From the NCBI RefSeq assembly GCF_001315105.1, contig NZ_BAZR01000004.1:124001-188000 (forward strand): a stretch of DNA of 64,000 nt, read 5' to 3'. Of the stretch, positions 62,653 through 64,000 are shown in pieces (position 1 is the first letter of the stretch; each line of letters starts with the position of its first letter). The notes beneath the pieces are model-generated. The model worked only from the letters and a program-made list of their open reading frames with translations. It did not search any database and was not told the DNA's origin. Source of the stretch: Paenibacillus sp. JCM 10914. Its GTDB lineage: Bacteria > Bacillota > Bacilli > Paenibacillales > Paenibacillaceae. Both the position numbers and the translations under genes were made by a program.

Positions 62653-63417
62653 ATGAAGCTAGTATCTTGGAATGTTAATGGATTACGAGCCTGCGTTACG
62701 AAAGGTTTTATCGATTATTTTCAACAGGCGGATGCCGATATATTTTGCGTACAGGAAACGAAGCTGCAAGCCGGGCAAATTGAGCTCGATCTGGGACCTG
62801 AATATCAGCAATATTGGAACTACGCAGAGAAGAAGGGATACTCAGGAACGGCAGTATTTACGAAAAAGGCCCCGCTGTCCGTTCGCTATGGGCTGGAGGA
62901 GGACAGCGAGCCGGAGGGCAGAGTGATCACGCTGGAGTTTGAAGACTTCTATCTCGTGAATGTGTATACGCCGAATGCCAAGCGAGACCTGAGCCGCCTG
63001 CCTTATCGACTGGAGTGGGAGGAGCGTTTCCGAGAATATCTGCTTCAGCTTGATGCACGCAAACCGGTCATCGTCTGCGGCGATTTGAACGTGGCTCATC
63101 AAGAAATTGACTTGAAGAATGCTAAGTCCAACCATGGCAACTCGGGATTTACGCTTGAAGAGCGCGGCAAAATGACGGACCTGCTGGCAGCGGGCTTTAT
63201 CGATTCTTTCCGCTTCTTTTACCCGGACCGGACAGACGTGTATAGCTGGTGGTCATATATGGCCAAGGTCAGGGAGCGGAATATCGGCTGGCGCATCGAT
63301 TACTTCCTCGCGTCGAAACGATTGGCTGAGAAGTTAAACGATGCCGAGATCGATTGCCATGTGATGGGAAGCGACCATTGTCCGGTAAGTCTAACGCTGA
63401 GCGATCACCTGGCTTAA
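62653..63417 (+). CDS. exoA: Exodeoxyribonuclease III
   Basis: AP endonuclease and 3'-5' exonuclease for base-excision repair, 254 residues, exonuclease-endonuclease-phosphatase fold. Catalytic landmarks: SWNVNGLRACV (Asn7), CVQETKLQ (metal Glu), VNVYTPNA, VCGDLNVAHQEIDL (Asp/Asn) and the final MGSDHCPVSL (Asp-His). Length and motifs match B. subtilis ExoA. GATGGGGG is the nearest ribosome-site-like sequence. Followed by a strong terminator. Confidence 0.96.
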   Translation: MKLVSWNVNGLRACVTKGFIDYFQQADADIFCVQETKLQAGQIELDLGPEYQQYWNYAEKKGYSGTAVFTKKAPLSVRYGLEEDSEPEGRVITLEFEDFYLVNVYTPNAKRDLSRLPYRLEWEERFREYLLQLDARKPVIVCGDLNVAHQEIDLKNAKSNHGNSGFTLEERGKMTDLLAAGFIDSFRFFYPDRTDVYSWWSYMAKVRERNIGWRIDYFLASKRLAEKLNDAEIDCHVMGSDHCPVSLTLSDHLA

Positions 63418-63442
63418 CAGCGATGGCCGGCTGCATGACATC

Positions 63443-63473
63443 AAAAAAGATGCGGGTGTTCGCATCTTTTTTG
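63443..63473 (+). terminator. Terminator after exoA
   Basis: Perfect 12-bp stem AAAAAAGATGCG (63443-63454) with CGCATCTTTTTT (63461-63472). Confidence 0.93.
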
Positions 63474-63600
63474 TTATTTCCCGGGAGCTGCTTATTGAAA
63501 CATTTCCTCTCTACGCGAAAAACAGTTAAAATAGAAAAGAAATTCATAAGACCATACATATGGTGTCAGACGATGAATACTGGAAGAGAGGTATATAAAT

Positions 63601-64000
63601 ATGATCATTAAACCAAGAACGCGTGGATTTATTTGTACGACATCCCATCCGGTGGGCTGTGAAGCCCAGGTGCAGGAGCAGATTGATTATGTATTGCAGC
63701 AGCCAGGAATTGAAGGCCCGCGGAATGTGCTAGTAATAGGCGCTTCAACGGGCTACGGCTTGTCGGCAAGAATAGCGGCTGCGTTTGGCGCTAAAGCCAA
63801 TACCGTTGGCGTATACCGTCCGAGCCAGGCCACGGAGAAGCGTACGGCATCGGCGGGCTGGTATAATTCCGTTGCCTTCGAGAAGGCAGCCGATGCTGCG
63901 GGTTTGAAATCGTTCAGCGTGACCGGCGATGCCTTCACGCAAGAGACGAAAGCCAAAACCGTTGAACTGATTCGCCAAGAGTTGGGACAGGTCGATCTCG
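63601..64000 (+). CDS. fabV: Enoyl-ACP/trans-2-enoyl-CoA reductase FabV, N-terminal part
   Basis: NADH-dependent reductase of the last step in fatty-acid elongation; FabV is the triclosan-tolerant form of FabI. The first 133 residues are present and run off the right edge. The start [27 protein letters not shown], the cofactor motif [21 protein letters not shown] and [19 protein letters not shown] are typical of FabV. GGAAGAGAGG lies upstream of ATG 63601. The active-site YxxxxxxxK lies beyond the window. Confidence 0.92.
   Translation, partial: MIIKPRTRGFICTTSHPVGCEAQVQEQIDYVLQQPGIEGPRNVLVIGASTGYGLSARIAAAFGAKANTVGVYRPSQATEKRTASAGWYNSVAFEKAADAAGLKSFSVTGDAFTQETKAKTVELIRQELGQVDL

Overview
The window looks like chromosomal DNA of a Gram-positive, endospore-forming bacterium of the Paenibacillaceae, most likely Paenibacillus. 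This rests on strong AGGAGG-type ribosome binding sites with frequent TTG/GTG starts, sporulation and germination genes (prkA, spoVR, a GerA/C/B receptor operon, abrB), ccpN-yqfL-glpX, YesN/YesM-type regulators of sugar importers, and LplABC-type transporters. I saw no rRNA, tRNA, CRISPR array, phage module or insertion sequence. Genus is inference; the sequence does not prove it.

Layout. 1-3.9 kb: tail of a sugar-binding lipoprotein followed by its YesN/YesM two-component system. 3.9-9.3 kb: housekeeping genes (aroF, a GSI-beta-type glnA behind a GlnR/TnrA-type box, serC, trmL, abrB, a 34-residue membrane protein). 9.3-14 kb: an NAGPA-domain protein with a coiled-coil partner, a LuxR-type regulator, a PLP aminotransferase and a DUF2161 nuclease-fold protein. 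14-19 kb: prkA, a HemAT-like oxygen sensor and convergent spoVR. 19-25.6 kb: S9 peptidase, CDF transporter, an SR1P-like small protein, a repeat-bearing intergenic region, then the gluconeogenic set ccpN-yqfL-glpX. 25.6-34.3 kb: membrane proteins, degV, a lipoprotein, a J-like membrane protein, an MBL hydrolase, YitT, kdgK-eda, and DUF1657 opposite DUF421. 34.3-36.9 kb: a holin-like mini-toxin, a highly structured leader, TauD and a sulfonate-type binding protein. 37-41 kb: germination receptor operon. 41-43.6 kb: DUF2062 and a PadR-controlled membrane operon. 43.6-49.7 kb: organosulfur operon (aldo/keto reductase, FMN monooxygenase, ABC importer, sulfurtransferase). 49.8-58.9 kb: beta-glucan-type locus (two AraC regulators, GH16 lichenase, ABC importer, BadF-type kinase, GH4 6-phospho-glycosidase). 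58.9-62.1 kb: Fur-box-controlled siderophore importer. 62.2-64 kb: a 48-residue protein, exoA and the start of fabV.

Quality of the sequence. At least fourteen single-base frameshifts break twelve otherwise intact conserved genes, and every one is repaired by adding or removing one base in a short homopolymer. I read these as probable sequencing or assembly errors rather than real decay, and annotate the genes at full span with the shift position given.

The least expected items are: the holin-like toxin gene with a candidate convergent antisense RNA (34.24-34.50 kb); a promoter-driven, extensively base-paired leader before tauD (34.66-34.82 kb); four TGCA-N4-TGCAGG palindromes spaced 51/61/51 bp (22.6-22.8 kb); an SR1P-like gene close to ccpN; a GSI-beta-type glutamine synthetase in a Firmicute; and an ABC importer encoded with a sugar kinase and a phospho-glycosidase, which suggests a PTS-independent route to phosphorylated disaccharides.
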